64,000 nucleotides of DNA from Cepaea nemoralis (GCA_014155875.1 JACEFZ010028122.1:241001-305000), one strand, 5' to 3'; counted from the stretch's first letter, positions 28,540 through 38,762 are shown. Notes: generated from the sequence alone by a model not told the origin. Made by a program: numbers and translations.

Positions 28540-29560
28540 GTAGCAGCGTTCTGCTATCCGTCTATTGATCAGTGAAGGGGTTAACCCTGTAGACATTCAT
28601 CGGCTAATGAAGGTCCAGTATGGTGATGCATGCCTGTCCCACTGACCGCTGTATATGCATGTACCTGCAGTCCAACAAGTGTATGAGTGGAGTAGGAAGT
28701 TTCACAACGGCGTGACGTGACTTCTGTGACAGGCTGTTCACGACCTGATCAGGCACACCAAGTAGTGACCCCAGAGTCGATTGCAGACGTTTGAAGGCAT
28801 CGTACAGGAAAACCACCAATTGAGTGTTAGTAATATTGCTGCACATCTTGACACCAGTCAACGTTAAGCACACCACATCATCCATGATGTGCTACAGTAC
28901 CTCAAAGTGTCTGTAAGGTGAGTGACACGGCAGCTTACTCCAGAACTGAAACGACGCATTGATGCTTGGCACACATTTTTCAGTGCTTGGAGGCAGAAGG
29001 TGATGATTCCATATCAAGAATTGTTACTGGAGATAAACCTTGGTTCACTACCTTGAGCCGGAAACGATGAAAGCAATCAACGAATGGCCCTATCTCTCCT
29101 CACCGAAACCAAAGAGGTTTCGCACTCAGCCATCTGCAGGGAAGTTAATGCTGACTATCGTTTGTGATGAACGCATACAGTCATACGCATACAGATCTCA
29201 GGAATCATCTTCGATCTGCAATCAAATCCAAAGTGTACTTCTGAGAAATGGTGCCCTTTTGCAACATGACAACGCTCGACCCCATACTGCCAATGCAACG
29301 GTTGAAACCATTAAGACCCCCACATTGAGTGTGTACCACATACCCCGTACTCACTAGACGTAGCCTCAAGTGATTTTCACTTTTTCGGACAACTGAAATA
29401 GTCTTTGGGAGAAAAGACTTTTCGGCCCGATCAAAAGGTATAGCCAGTAGTGTGTGAGTGGTTACACTCTCAACCAAGGGTATATATTTTCTACAGGAAT
29501 GCGAGCACTTTATCGACGATGGAGGACTTGCATTGAACGCACTGGTAACTATATCGAAAT
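28540..29560 (+). mobile_element. mariner remnant C
   Basis: Broken frames give an N-terminal HTH region (GVNPVDIHRLMKVQYGDAC, 28570-28640), then QLTPELKRRIDAWHTFF (28930-28980), then KPKRFRTQPSAGKLMLTIV and LLRNGALLQHDNARPHTANA (29100-29290). The last contains the second catalytic Asp. The third catalytic region near 29330-29390 is degraded. The order and spacing fit a full-length mariner that has accumulated many frameshifts. Confidence 0.7.
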
Positions 29561-29629
29561 ATGAAACATTTGTTCTTTACTTTTTTAGAATATATTGACA
29601 CCCCACCCCACCACCACAACATCCACCTG

Positions 29630-29694
29630 AATCCACCTCGTACTTGAAGCTCTTTACTTGTTTCAGGGGGTGTTGCTTTAGAGGAATCTTTGTT

Positions 29695-29725
<31 letters not shown>

Positions 29726-29950
29726 TTTTTGGTTATAGTTTTACTGATGCTAATGTTCATGTCATATTCCTTAAACACTTCGTTTAGACTACTTATGTGG
29801 ACTTGGAATTCTGCTTCTGATTTTGCTATTAGTGATCGTCCGCAAAAAGAAGTTCTTTAATGATGTAATTTGCCGTTGATTCTTCTTCTGTATTCTGTTC
29901 TTCACGAGGTGTTGTTGCGGTATCTATTTGGCTGGTTATTATACACCAGA
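29630..29950 (-). mobile_element. RTE-like LINE RT fragment
   Basis: The minus strand matches the region around the FADD box and the following KYLG region of the LINE at 53200-53420. A (TTTA)n insertion (29690-29730) lies between the two parts. The same LINE region is found at 50800-50945 and 56400-56600. Confidence 0.65.
29690..29730. repeat. (TTTA)n microsatellite
   Basis: About ten TTTA units. Confidence 0.9.
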
Positions 29951-29955
29951 GATTT

Positions 29956-30100
29956 TCCGGATCTTATGGTGGAAGACAATCAGACACTTAACCCCCTCTT
30001 GTACTCCGGATCTTATAGTGGAAGACAATGAGACACCTAACACCCTGTCGTACTCCGTATCTTATGGTGGAAGACAATGAGACACCTAACACCTGCATGT
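29956..30100 (+). repeat. 49-bp tandem repeat, three units
   Basis: Units start at 29956, 30005 and 30054 with TCCGGATCTTATGGTGGAAG and run into ACACCTAACACC. The third is slightly short. Several substitutions between units. Confidence 0.85.
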
Positions 30101-30159
30101 TTTAAAGATAGGAGATACTAATGAATGTAACTGTCAGTAGTACCTAGCAGTAAAGAGGT

Positions 30160-30175
30160 GGGGGGGGGGGGGGGG
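30160..30175. repeat. Poly(G) run of 16 bases
   Basis: Uninterrupted G in an otherwise ordinary spacer. Confidence 0.95.
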
Positions 30176-30234
30176 TCCCTGAGTCTGAGGAATTATTAAG
30201 GCTGCCTGGCTAGTGCAGTCATCGTGAACTGTGC

Positions 30235-30350
30235 ATGTTAGGGTTTTGCCCCTGTCAGAAACAAATCCAGCACCTTACCAGGGATTCAAACCCGAGTCTC
30301 CTGTAAGGGATCCAGCATTCTGGCCCCTCAGCCAAACGTTTATTACTGGA
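30235..30350 (-). mobile_element. tRNA-like SINE head
   Basis: Minus strand: A-box-like TTGGCTGAGGGGCC and B-box-like GGGTTTGAATCCC about 45 bp apart, followed by TGGTAAGGTGCTGG. It resembles a tRNA-derived SINE promoter. No complete cloverleaf. Confidence 0.5.
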
Positions 30351-30890
30351 AAAATGGTAAAATGACAGCTAAATATTTGTTGAAGGAGTTTCAAACATGC
30401 AGAACAGAAAACTATTTTGCTTGCCTGCTCCATTTGAGGACAAACGATGGAGATGTTAACAAGCTTAAGCTGACTGCTGCTTTCTTCGCCAGTCATATTG
30501 ACGTCTGAAGGTGAATGAAGAAGAACTAGACAAATACCACTGAATCATGAGGTGAGGAAAAGACATAGGTGCTAAATAGGATACACGCTGAGAAACCTGA
30601 GAGTAAAACTGGAAAGTCCCTTAGAATTCACATGGAAAATAAAATAGAGGGAGATGTCAAAACACACGGAGAAGAGAATTAGAAGCCGAGATGAATAATG
30701 AGGATATGAACAGAGCTGCACGAGATAGCTAAAAATAGAACTGCTTGGGGTCAGTTGGTTAAGGGAATATGCTACAGTGGACATTAAAGGGCAGAAGAAT
30801 GATATCACACCCTCCCGCAGCAGATTCTAACATAGGAGTAGCTTACTTAAACAAGGAAGCTAGCAGATATTGCTCATTGACTTCCTGGAC
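30351..30890. other. Unannotated spacer
   Basis: About 540 bp. No ORF with recognisable content, no repeat shared with the rest of the window that I can see. Confidence 0.4.
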
Positions 30891-30892
30891 CA

Positions 30893-31040
30893 GCAGATTT
30901 TCAGTTGTCACAAAATCATTCAGTGTAAGCGATAACCAAAATATGCAGATTTTAAGTTGTCACAAAACCATACAGTGTCAGGAATAATCAAAATACACAT
31001 ATCTTCAGTTGTCACAAAAGCATTCAGTGCTAAACTACAC
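30893..31040 (+). repeat. About 53-bp imperfect tandem repeat, three units
   Basis: Each unit contains CAGTTGTCACAAAA or a close variant, followed by CATTCAGTG and an AATCAAAATA-like end. Units are diverged and of slightly unequal length. Confidence 0.7.
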
Positions 31041-31109
31041 AGGTGAATTGCTGATTATAGTTAGGTTCTCTGTGTTGGCAGACATTTTTTACATCATCTG
31101 ATGATGTGA

Positions 31110-31230
31110 GGTCAAATTTGCTGAATGGATATGAGCACACGCTCTTAAACTTCTGTTGTGCTGATGCTGAAGTAGCAGGTTCATCCCCTACACCGGTCAG
31201 TTGGAGTAAAATGTTGACTTCTCATCTTTG
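31110..31230 (+). mobile_element. tRNA-related SINE head, family 3
   Basis: A-box-like TGAATGGATATGAGC, B-box-like AGGTTCATCCCC, then the body GGTCAGTTGGAGTAAAATGT shared with the copy at 27950. Confidence 0.5.
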
Positions 31231-31639
31231 ACTTGGGGGCGTAAATTACAAGTACCTCAGAAGTCAGAGTGTGCTCACCTGATTGCAGGGGGCACTCATA
31301 CTAGGGAAATCTTCCCCCCACTAAAAAACCAGTCCAGTGTGGAGTAAGCTCAGGTTCAAAGTGAATGATTGAAAAAAAAATGGAAACCCAAACAATTACT
31401 TCTGATGTCTTAATGGTGTCATGTATTAAGTGAGACATGAAGATATCGGTAATAGATCCTACAACCTGGGGGGAAAGGGTGTCTGATTGTCACACCTGGT
31501 GGTGCTCTGTAAGAAATCATCTTCAGCAAGTAGAGGACACAAGAATCTGCTAGGCTGTGTGTCTGTAGGCTTCCTAGCCACAGGGCACGCTCCATGGATG
31601 TGTCTGAAGGAAGCTGTTATGATCTTGTTTATCTGGCTC

Positions 31640-31840
31640 TGTGGCAAAGGGGTTACAGACACAATTCGTAATCCTACATATCGCATTAGAAACACAGCTG
31701 CGGGATTTTGGGAAGCATACCGCATTGCGCTGATTTTTATAAAATTATATGAGTGCCGGCAGTTCAGAAAGCAATGGCAAACTACTGGACATAAGGTTGC
31801 CAAGAAATTACAAACATCCAAAAAATGCTGGGGTTGACTA
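31640..31840 (+). mobile_element. SINE with alternative 5' part
   Basis: ATTAGAAACACAGCTGCGGG and a TGAGTGCCGGCAGTTC segment precede the shared central block AGCAATGGCAAACTACTG. The same 5' part occurs at 32440 and 59000. The central block is therefore joined to at least two different 5' regions. Confidence 0.6.
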
Positions 31841-31844
31841 TGAC

Positions 31845-31955
31845 GTCCCGCTCAGAAAGCAATGGCAAACTACTGAGCGTAATCTTGCCTAGTACATCAA
31901 CAGCAGCTAAAATATGCTGATGATAACTGCAACGTCCTGTAAGGGATACGCCAAA
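31845..31955 (+). mobile_element. SINE 3' half
   Basis: Central block AGCAATGGCAAACTACTGAG, then CGTCCTGTAAGGGATACG. It directly follows another SINE in the same orientation, a head-to-tail pair lacking the second head. Confidence 0.65.
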
Positions 31956-32179
31956 AAAAATTTTTTTTAGCACTGTTGCTTCTTGTATTGTATATAATGA
32001 ATCGGAGAGGTGCACTTGGAGAGTTGTAGTTGTGTTTATTTATTTGTTTTTAGTGTTGGGGAAGAAGTGAGATGTTATTGTACATGAATTAAATTACAAA
32101 CGATAGGGAAAAAAAGGTTGTCCCAGAGCAGATGCTGTCATTGGGGATTGAAGTGGTAGGCCCTCACATATTTTAGGTC

Positions 32180-32402
32180 ATTACACATGAGGTGGAGCAA
32201 ATTCCCTTGCTCGTCACCTTCCTTTCCTCGTCACCTTCCCTTCCCAGACAGTTTTTAAAATAGTCAAGTACCAAGTTTTATGAGGCTGGATCGACTCAAG
32301 AGCCATACTGGTCAGAAATAAAATCCTGCCTCTGCCTGGGGATTGAACCAGGAACTGGCGTTTTGGCGGTCACAGCACACTAACCACTTTGCCAGCATGG
32401 CT
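32180..32402 (-). mobile_element. tRNA-like SINE, family 2
   Basis: Minus strand: A-box-like TGGCAAAGTGGTTAGTGTGC (about 32380-32398), B-box-like GGTTCAATCCCC (about 32338-32350), then a body with TGACCAGTATGGCTC and a run of CCTTCC variants. The second copy is in duplication copy B (about 58730-58946). A related copy lies at 33940-34062. Confidence 0.6.
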
Positions 32403-32439
32403 GTTTTTTTTTTTTATATACTACACATTGTTTTGGAAA

Positions 32440-32625
32440 AACATTAGAAACACAGTTGTGGGCGATTTGGCAGCAGACTGCCTTACGTTGTGCTTTTTAT
32501 GAAATAGTATGGGTGCCGGTCGTTCAGATAGCAATGGCAAACTACTGAACGTAAACTTGCCCAGGAATCACAAACAGCCAAAATATGCTGGGTTTGATTG
32601 CTACGTCCTCTAAAGGATATGCAAC
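32440..32625 (+). mobile_element. SINE with alternative 5' part
   Basis: Same arrangement as 31640-31840, ending CTACGTCCTCTAAAGGATAT. Its partner in copy B is 59000-59165. Confidence 0.6.
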
Positions 32626-32629
32626 TAAC

Positions 32630-33764
32630 TTAACTAATACGTTGTATAAAGCAACAATTAAAATTACATATTTGCTAAACACTGCATTAGTTTTTGAAAC
32701 AAAAATCGACCATATTGGATATGGTGATATCCCCAGATCCTTTAACATTGCTTTTTTTGACATCTGACAGTTACTTTTGACTTGTTATCTAGATTTGATC
32801 CTCTCCAAGGGTAATTCTGTATGATAATGTGATTAGCTGAATTGTTTCTCGTCTGTATTTGATGGTAGAAGACTTGCTTTTATGTACATTTGATTGTAGA
32901 TTTCTTCTGGCAAGAATTGTTGTCTCAGTTTTTCATGTTAGATTTCATCATTGATTTCTGGCTCTTGTTATGCAGCAATATAAAGATATAATTAACAAAT
33001 CAACCATTTGTACGGGCTTCTTTTCTCTCTTGTGTTTGTGTTGCTGTGCAGGTTTGTGGTGTAGTAGGTCAAGTTATGAGTATAGGGCCTGTTTACTGGA
33101 CTTCTAGCTTATTGGGTGTATGGTGCTAACCGACTTCCAGTCGCCAGCATGGCGGTTAGGCGTTGAGCCGTTAGGGCCTGTGGCGTGTTTATGCTTGTAG
33201 CTACGGTTTGCAATCGCATTTTCCTCATGTTGGACTAGTAGTACATTGTTCCGTCGCTCTGCTACTGAGTGCACGGGCGACACCGTGAGCTGTGAAATTC
33301 GCGTGGAATGCTTTAACATCTGTCGTGCACAGTGAACTGCATGTTCGGAGCAATGGCTACCGGTGTTTGCTGAATTGACTGTTTTGCCCTTTCGGTTTAC
33401 GAGTGCATTTTTCAGGAGTCTCCTGGGAGTCGGCGCTGAAGCTGCGGAGTTCGTGCTTTGTGTGACAATTTCGGCGGGTCACCCTGCAGTAAAAGACCGA
33501 GCCATGTGAGAAAACCCGGGTTAATTATGTCTTTCTGGTGACTGCCGAGTCCATCGACAAGGAACTGTGGTATTCGTGGATAAATTTTGTGTTGGCATTC
33601 TGACGGCGACATTATGCATAGTCTACCTGTGCGGGCTTGTTGGATTGCCGAGACTCCCGTCTATTCCACTTTTCACATTGGACAGTGGGGAGCATTTTGT
33701 GTGATGTTCGCTGGCACGGGAATGGAGCATAATGGGGTCGACCAGTTGCCGTGAAGTTGGAACC
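32630..33764 (+). other. Duplicated sequence of unknown nature
   Basis: Shared with about 59165-60315 at high identity. It is unlike the repeats that I can name. A reverse-strand 66-codon frame (33412-33612) is also open in the other copy, but substitutions look unselected. I cannot assign a function. Confidence 0.5.
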
Positions 33765-33768
33765 TTGA

Positions 33769-33838
33769 CTGACTGAATGACTGACTGACTGACTGACTGA
33801 CTGACTGACTGACTGACTGACTGACTGACTGACTGACA
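33769..33838. repeat. (GACT)n microsatellite
   Basis: About 70 bp. The paralogous tract at 60316-60362 is about 47 bp. The reverse strand gives Ser-Val-Gln repeat frames, which are artefacts. Confidence 0.95.
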
Positions 33839-33939
33839 TGGTGCTAACCCCATATTTGTAAAGGCCAGTCGGTACTGAAGGGGTGATGTGGTCAGTATCA
33901 CGCTGACCGCCTTCACTTCCCAAGACATTTTCTGGTGCA

Positions 33940-34062
33940 CATGTTAGGCTGGGTCAAGCTGAGAGCCCGGGTCAGTTTTTAAAATCTGCCTGGATGCCAA
34001 TTCGAACCCATGACCACCAGACAAGCTTATAGTCACTATACTACCATGGGGGTCTGTGCAGT
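33940..34062 (-). mobile_element. tRNA-like SINE, family 2
   Basis: Minus strand: A-box-like TGGTAGTATAGTGACTA and B-box-like GGGTTCGAATTGGC, with a body resembling the family-2 SINE at 32180. In duplication copy B the sequence is cut inside this SINE (at 60492). Confidence 0.55.
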
Positions 34063-34424
34063 GTGCATCCGCTGTATCTTATATGACTGGGATAGCAGTC
34101 ATGATGGGTCATTTTAAATGTCATGAAGATGACTCATGAAACTACTCAATCAAGCAATTGGTGAACTACACTGGCCTCGTATGACATGAGTGGCTCATCA
34201 CAGTTAGTCCAGCTAACTTTCAACTACGAGGGCTATTCCAATATCAACCTCCTATTGGCTGATAAAAGTAAACCGGTTGCCATAGCGACATGGTTCATTG
34301 CTCGCATCATTCAGTAGTTATTTAGCTCACTACACATCAACCTACAGTCGCATTTATTCCGTGGTTCACGAATCGCGAAAGAATAAACATGGATACTGTT
34401 ATTGCCTTTTCCGCCAGCTGTGAA

Positions 34425-34723
34425 ATTTGTGGTGTGATTCGTTTTCTTCCAGCAAAATGTTAAAATGCGGCTGAGATTCATCGTGGATTGTGTCGTGCGT
34501 ATGGTGATGACATTATGAGTGACAGTTTTGTTAAGGATTGGTGCAGGAAATTCAAAGATGGATGTAAAGATGTGCATGATGAGGTTGGACAAGGACGACA
34601 TTCATGTATGACAGACGAGCTCATTAAAAAATTTGACCAAGTCGTATTGGAAAAGCGCCATTTCACAATTTCAGATCTTTCTACAGAATATCCACACATT
34701 TCTAGGAATAGTCTGTTTTGAAT
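34425..34723 (+). pseudogene. mariner remnant D, N-terminal domain
   Basis: The frame from 34488 reads FVKDWCRKFKDG, VHDEVGQGRHSCMTDELIKK and RHFTISDLSTEYPHISRNSL. This is the helix-turn-helix and linker of a mariner transposase. The catalytic domain is absent. Instead sequence unrelated to transposase follows at about 34725. Only the last 70 bp are present in copy B (60490-60560). Confidence 0.72.
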
Positions 34724-35195
34724 TGTCACAGGCTAAGCAGCCATGTGCAGGACGTGACAATTCCTTGGGTGAGCCCAGTACCAGAGCGCTAAGTGCTGGC
34801 TCTGCAATTATGGAAGCCTCCTTGGATGGCGGGGAATTCCCATTATCTGCCCCTGCCATCCCTTGAGGGCTGACCGGGATGTCTTCGGTCGCTCTAACTT
34901 AACCAGGAAAGCACGTGGCTGTGTAATCTAGCGTTCATAGTGGGCATTGCCTAGTACCTCTCAGAGCTGAGCATGAGGAGAGTTGGATTTTAAAAATTGG
35001 CTGTGGTCTTACTGGAGTATAGAAACATGGAATGTACACATATAAAGCAATATGAATAAAATTTGGTGGAACTGCGGTAAAGCTGTGGAAATGTAAACAA
35101 TATAAAATAACACAAAGTAATGCAGATTTACATAACAGAATTACGACTATAGAGTAGTCTGGTATTATGGCACTAGTGACTCGCCGCCACCCCTT

Positions 35196-35335
35196 AGCCG
35201 GCTCACATACCTCTGTAAGTAAACAGAGCGACGCGATCCTCTACCGAATCTCCCGCAGCTGTGTTTCCTACGTGAGTATACGGGATTACGATCAACGTCC
35301 TTAACTCCTTCGCCAGGGAGACGGCTGTGTGTTAC
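35196..35335 (-). mobile_element. SINE 5' half
   Basis: Minus-strand head of the common SINE (GCCGTCTCCCTGGCGAAGG to CGGCTAAGG) without the central block. It begins where duplication copy A ends. Confidence 0.55.
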
Positions 35336-35573
35336 TGGCACCTATAAATAGTTACACTGTAATCTGCCATGATTGACGTAGGAGACGTCTAAGGTAGGGT
35401 GCCGTAAGAGTGACTGCCTGACCCAGTGTAAAACTGAAAACTCTACCTGCAAAGAGGTTGACATGATTTAGTTGAGAATCTAGATTCCATTGGAAGATGA
35501 AAAGAAGGGGACGAATATTATTTGTCGTTTTTACTTTGTTTTATATTGTCCATCAACTCTAAGATTACACCTG

Positions 35574-36251
35574 TCATCTATTTCTTGTTTGCCTTCTATT
35601 CAGTAATATACTTTGCTTATTTGATAGATGTCGTTCTTTTGGATTTCCCTTTGTTGGCCGATGCTTTGCGTCTATTTCTCCATCTGTCCATACAACTGGA
35701 GAGAGGAAGGTGGGGGAGAAGATAATAATGACTGGATTTCCTGCCTTACCAATCCGGATGTTGATTTCCTGACCTAGTGATAATTTGCTATTTACCACTG
35801 ATCCTAGATATGTAATATGGTCTACCATCTCTATCTCGGCGTCGTCAATAAAGATTGATGGTACCCCTTGTGCACATTGTGACATAATCTGTGTCTTCTT
35901 TTTGTTAATTGTTAAACCACATTCAGAACAAGCATTGGAGAATGCAGATAGTAGACATTGCAATTCTTCCTCAGAGTGGGTCGTAACTGCAGCATCATCT
36001 GCAAAAAGCAACTCTCTGATCAGTACCCTCCAAATTTTGGTCTTAGCCTTCAATCTCTGAGCATTGTAGAGGCCGCCGTCTGAGTGTGAGTGAATGTATA
36101 TACCACCATCCTGATCACGAAAGGCATATTTCAGTAGAAGTGAAAAGTATATTCCAAAGATGGTGGGAGCTAGTACACAACCTTGCTTAACTCCATTCTT
36201 GATTTCAAACTCTTCAGAAGTTGCACCATTAAACTTGATTATACCCTTCAT
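35574..36251 (-). pseudogene. LINE family D reverse transcriptase part
   Basis: 225 codons with GVKQGCVLAPTIFGIYF, RELLFADDAAVTTHSEEEL (FADD catalytic box near residue 85) and LTINKKKTQIM. ITYLGSVVNSKLSLGQEIN follows, after which the frame drifts. The N-terminal RT blocks are missing. Confidence 0.75.
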
Positions 36252-36490
36252 GCCTGTGTGGAACGATACCTCTTATGATCCACAGTGCCGTAAACCCCTA
36301 CGGCAGTTTTATAAAGAGTTTCCTTAAGTTGACCCCACTTTTCATTTACTGTGCAATTTTCTGATGTATCAGTGAAAGCGTCTTCAAGTTGCTGTTGAAA
36401 CTGAAAGCACTTTTCAGGATCGTGAATGTTAATAATATTAATCCTGGGGCTAGATTTGTGTTTAGCTGTGCAGATTCTCTTTGGTCTCAG

Positions 36491-37000
36491 TCAAAACCTT
36501 GCAACAACCAAAGAGTGATCCGTATCACAGTCAGCACTGTGGTAACTTCGAGTAAGTGATATATGGTTTAGATGTTCTCTGCGTGTGATGATGAAGTTCA
36601 GCTGGTTCCAATGGCCGGATCTTGGATGTTTCCATGTGACCCTATGCAGCTCTTTTGTTTTAAAAAAGGAGTTTGTAATACAAAGGTCATTTCTGGTGCA
36701 ATACTCCAGCAGCCTTTGACCATTTTCATTCATGCGACCGATGTTGTATTTTCCAAGGCACACTGGCGATGACCTCGAGACCTTGCCCACACGAGCATTG
36801 AAATCACCGAGCATATAAATGTAGTCAGATTTTGGAACTGCCTTGATCACGGAGTCTAACTCCTCATAGAACGAATCCTTCACATCATCAGAGGAATCGG
36901 TTGTCGGTGCATATGCAGTAATAATGGTGGCAAAACCACAAGAGGTTGCCAAGCGCAGGGATAATAGTCTTTCATTTCCTCCTGCTAGAATTTCAATCAT
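36491..37000 (-). CDS. LINE family D AP-type endonuclease (partial)
   Basis: 169 codons. YMLGDFNARVG carries the central Asp/Asn pair and CDTDHSLVVARF the C-terminal Asp-His pair of the APE fold that nicks the target DNA. QLNFIITRREHLNHI lies between. Gln replaces the Asp usual before the Phe-Ile strand (QLNF for xIDF/Y). The N-terminal segment (LAEEGSLRE, 37080-37110) lies upstream in another frame. Confidence 0.75.
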   Translation of the reverse strand: MIEILAGGNERLLSLRLATSCGFATIITAYAPTTDSSDDVKDSFYEELDSVIKAVPKSDYIYMLGDFNARVGKVSRSSPVCLGKYNIGRMNENGQRLLEYCTRNDLCITNSFFKTKELHRVTWKHPRSGHWNQLNFIITRREHLNHISLTRSYHSADCDTDHSLVVARF

Positions 37001-37329
37001 TCTCAGTAGCGAATTCTACACCGCAAAGCCCACACCGTGTTGCCTTTTTTCTGACTGCTCTCTACCCTTCCAAAAAAGGTGTAATTGTTTTCTCTGAGTG
37101 ACCCTTCCTCGGCGAGGCGAGTCTCCTGCAGGCCAGCAATATGTTAAGACGATTGAGTTCGGCATCAATCACAGCCGTTTTTCTCACATCATTAATATTG
37201 GTCAAGTCAGTGGAAAATCCTGGACACATGGTTCTCACGTTCCAGGTTGTAAGCCGTAGCTTGAGGTTTCTATTTTTCTTTTTATAAGTACCCGATGAAT
37301 TGGTTTTACAGCCAGCGATTCAGATTTTG

Positions 37330-38030
37330 CCCTAGCCCCAAGCACCCATTGAAGCAGGCAGGTTGTGGCGGATCAGCACCCAATTGGCTGGGGGATGCCA
37401 AGCTTGAGGTGGGCGGTAGCTGATCAGTGACACCTGTAGGTGTCTCCCACCGTTAGAGGCAACGCGTGGCGCACCATGTCTACGCCAACTGATAGGGACT
37501 TATAACCTGTAACAGTTGCCTCTCGCTTCGATTCCGAGACCGGTTAAGACCAGGGATGGAGTTATTGCCTCTCCATAGCACAAAGCCTGGGCTAAAATAT
37601 AGAGATCATGTGTTGCCCATGCAGCATGATCCCTCTCTCGGCCTGCCTAGTTCACTCCAGAGGAAAGGTAACACCCCTACATCTGGAACAAGACAAGCTG
37701 CAGAAGCTGCCGGATCAGCAAAACAATGCTCTAACTGTCCGCCTCTCGTAGCGTCGATGCTAGACCAGCCGCCAACCAAGGCTAAGGGCCTGGTCTGCCC
37801 TGCCATGACATTTTGTCTTTAAATTGCATTTCCTCGCACCAGGGTAAGGCTTGTACCCTCCCAATTGCGCTCATCCGCCCGAAGCCGTTGGCACAATGTG
37901 GGGTGTCGGGTTTGGTAAGCGCCGCCCAACGTTCGGCGCTAACAGAAAGCAGGTAGTACTGTCTACTGTCATACGGTAGCTCAGTCATATCTGACTAAAA
38001 CCTGACAGGTGAACTCAATTAAACAAACAA
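37330..38030 (-). other. Probable 5' leader of LINE family D
   Basis: About 700 bp of GC-richer sequence upstream of the endonuclease on the same strand, with no convincing ORF. I infer that it is the element's 5' UTR because composition changes sharply at about 38030. Confidence 0.45.
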
Positions 38031-38046
38031 ACACACAAACACACAA

Positions 38047-38112
38047 AATCACAGGCGGTGACCCCAGCCTCCCTGTGACAGGCGGAGATACTAACCACTA
38101 CACTACTGAGGA
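38047..38112 (-). pseudogene. tRNA-Asp(GTC)-like pseudogene or SINE head
   Basis: Minus strand: TCCTCAGTAGTGTAGTGGTT, AGTATCTCCGCCTGTCACAG, GGAGGCTGGGGTCACCGCC. This follows a metazoan tRNA-Asp closely through the A box, D arm and anticodon loop (CTGTCAC, anticodon GTC). The T arm is broken: GGGGTTCRA is replaced by GGGGTCACC. It could not form a normal tRNA. It is either a pseudogene or the head of an Asp-type SINE. Confidence 0.65.
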
Positions 38113-38155
38113 CACACTGATATTCTCACAAACACTAATAATGTAGTCAAACGTA

Positions 38156-38239
38156 GGTCACGTGACCAGCCGTTTGCGAATAGGTCACGTGACCAGTCGT
38201 TTGCGTATAATGTCCATACATTACTAGCAAACGTTTGCT
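38156..38239. repeat. 27-bp tandem pair with CACGTG palindromes
   Basis: Two 27-bp units (38156-38182, 38183-38209) each begin with the perfect palindrome GGTCACGTGACC and continue CAGYCGTTTGCG. A third palindrome AGCAAACGTTTGCT lies at 38226-38239. They may be protein-binding sites or terminal repeats of an unknown element. Confidence 0.75.
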
Positions 38240-38244
38240 TATAA

Positions 38245-38762
38245 TCACTTCGTTTATTATAATAAAAAATTGTAAAATCTTGTAAACAAATTAGTAAAAG
38301 TTTTTGTCCATATTGTAAAATATAATGTATAAGTGTATAAGTAAAATAAAATTGCAATAATCAGTTACTTTTACTGTTTAGTAACCTATGTTTTTTATTA
38401 TTATTTCGCATATCCTTTACAGGACATTGCAGCCAACATCAGCATTTTTCAGCTGATTGTTGATTTCTTGGCAAGATTACGCTCAGTAGTTTGCCATTGC
38501 TTTCTGAGTGACCGACTCACATACCCAGTAAGTTACCAATGCAGTGAGATCCGCTACCGAATCTCGCGCAGTTTCGTTCCTTACGTGGATATACGGGATT
38601 AAGGAGAAAGTCGTTAATCTCTAGGCCAAGGAGCCGGCTTAATAACTTATGAATAATTCATAATTACTTATTGTGATAGATTGTTGTAAACAAAGTCCTC
38701 CAATAGCTTTACATTTGTCAGTGTGGCTTACATACAAAAGGTTTGCCCACCCATGCTCATTT
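38245..38762 (+). mobile_element. hAT 3' end with embedded SINE (composite copy 2)
   Basis: Same non-coding 3' end as hAT copy 1 (2460-2967), from the AT-rich UTR to GTTTGCCCACCCATG, but with no transposase. The SINE sits at the identical position. Confidence 0.75.
38408..38640 (-). mobile_element. tRNA-derived SINE
   Basis: Full-length copy, nearly identical to 2620-2852. Confidence 0.72.

Larger units (their letters stand above)
31797..35200 (+). repeat. Segmental duplication, copy A (about 3.4 kb)
   Basis: Colinear and highly similar to 58365-61038. It includes SINEs, a family-2 tRNA-like SINE, about 1.1 kb of shared unique-looking sequence, a (GACT)n tract and a mariner remnant. Copy A has an extra about 690 bp (33969-34659) that is absent from copy B. 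The two copies are in the same orientation. Confidence 0.88.
35540..38030 (-). mobile_element. Reverse-strand LINE (family D) with 5' leader
   Basis: Order on the minus strand: GC-rich leader about 38030-37330, endonuclease about 37310-36490, a short linker, then the RT palm and thumb 36251-35540. About 1 kb of the RT N-terminal part is deleted at about 36255. Endonuclease and RT resemble the elements often mis-annotated as craniofacial development protein 2-like in animal genomes. The clade is not settled. Confidence 0.78.

Noticed and set aside
33412..33612. 66-codon minus-strand frame also open in the second duplication copy
   Set aside because: The two copies are recent duplicates, so an open frame in both is expected by descent. 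Substitutions do not look biased to silent sites.
33612..33940. Ser-Val-Ser-Gln repeat frames on the minus strand
   Set aside because: Translation of the (GACT)n microsatellite.
38103..38357. 84-codon minus-strand frame next to the tRNA-like sequence
   Set aside because: It overlaps the palindromic repeat and the hAT 3' UTR. No conserved content.
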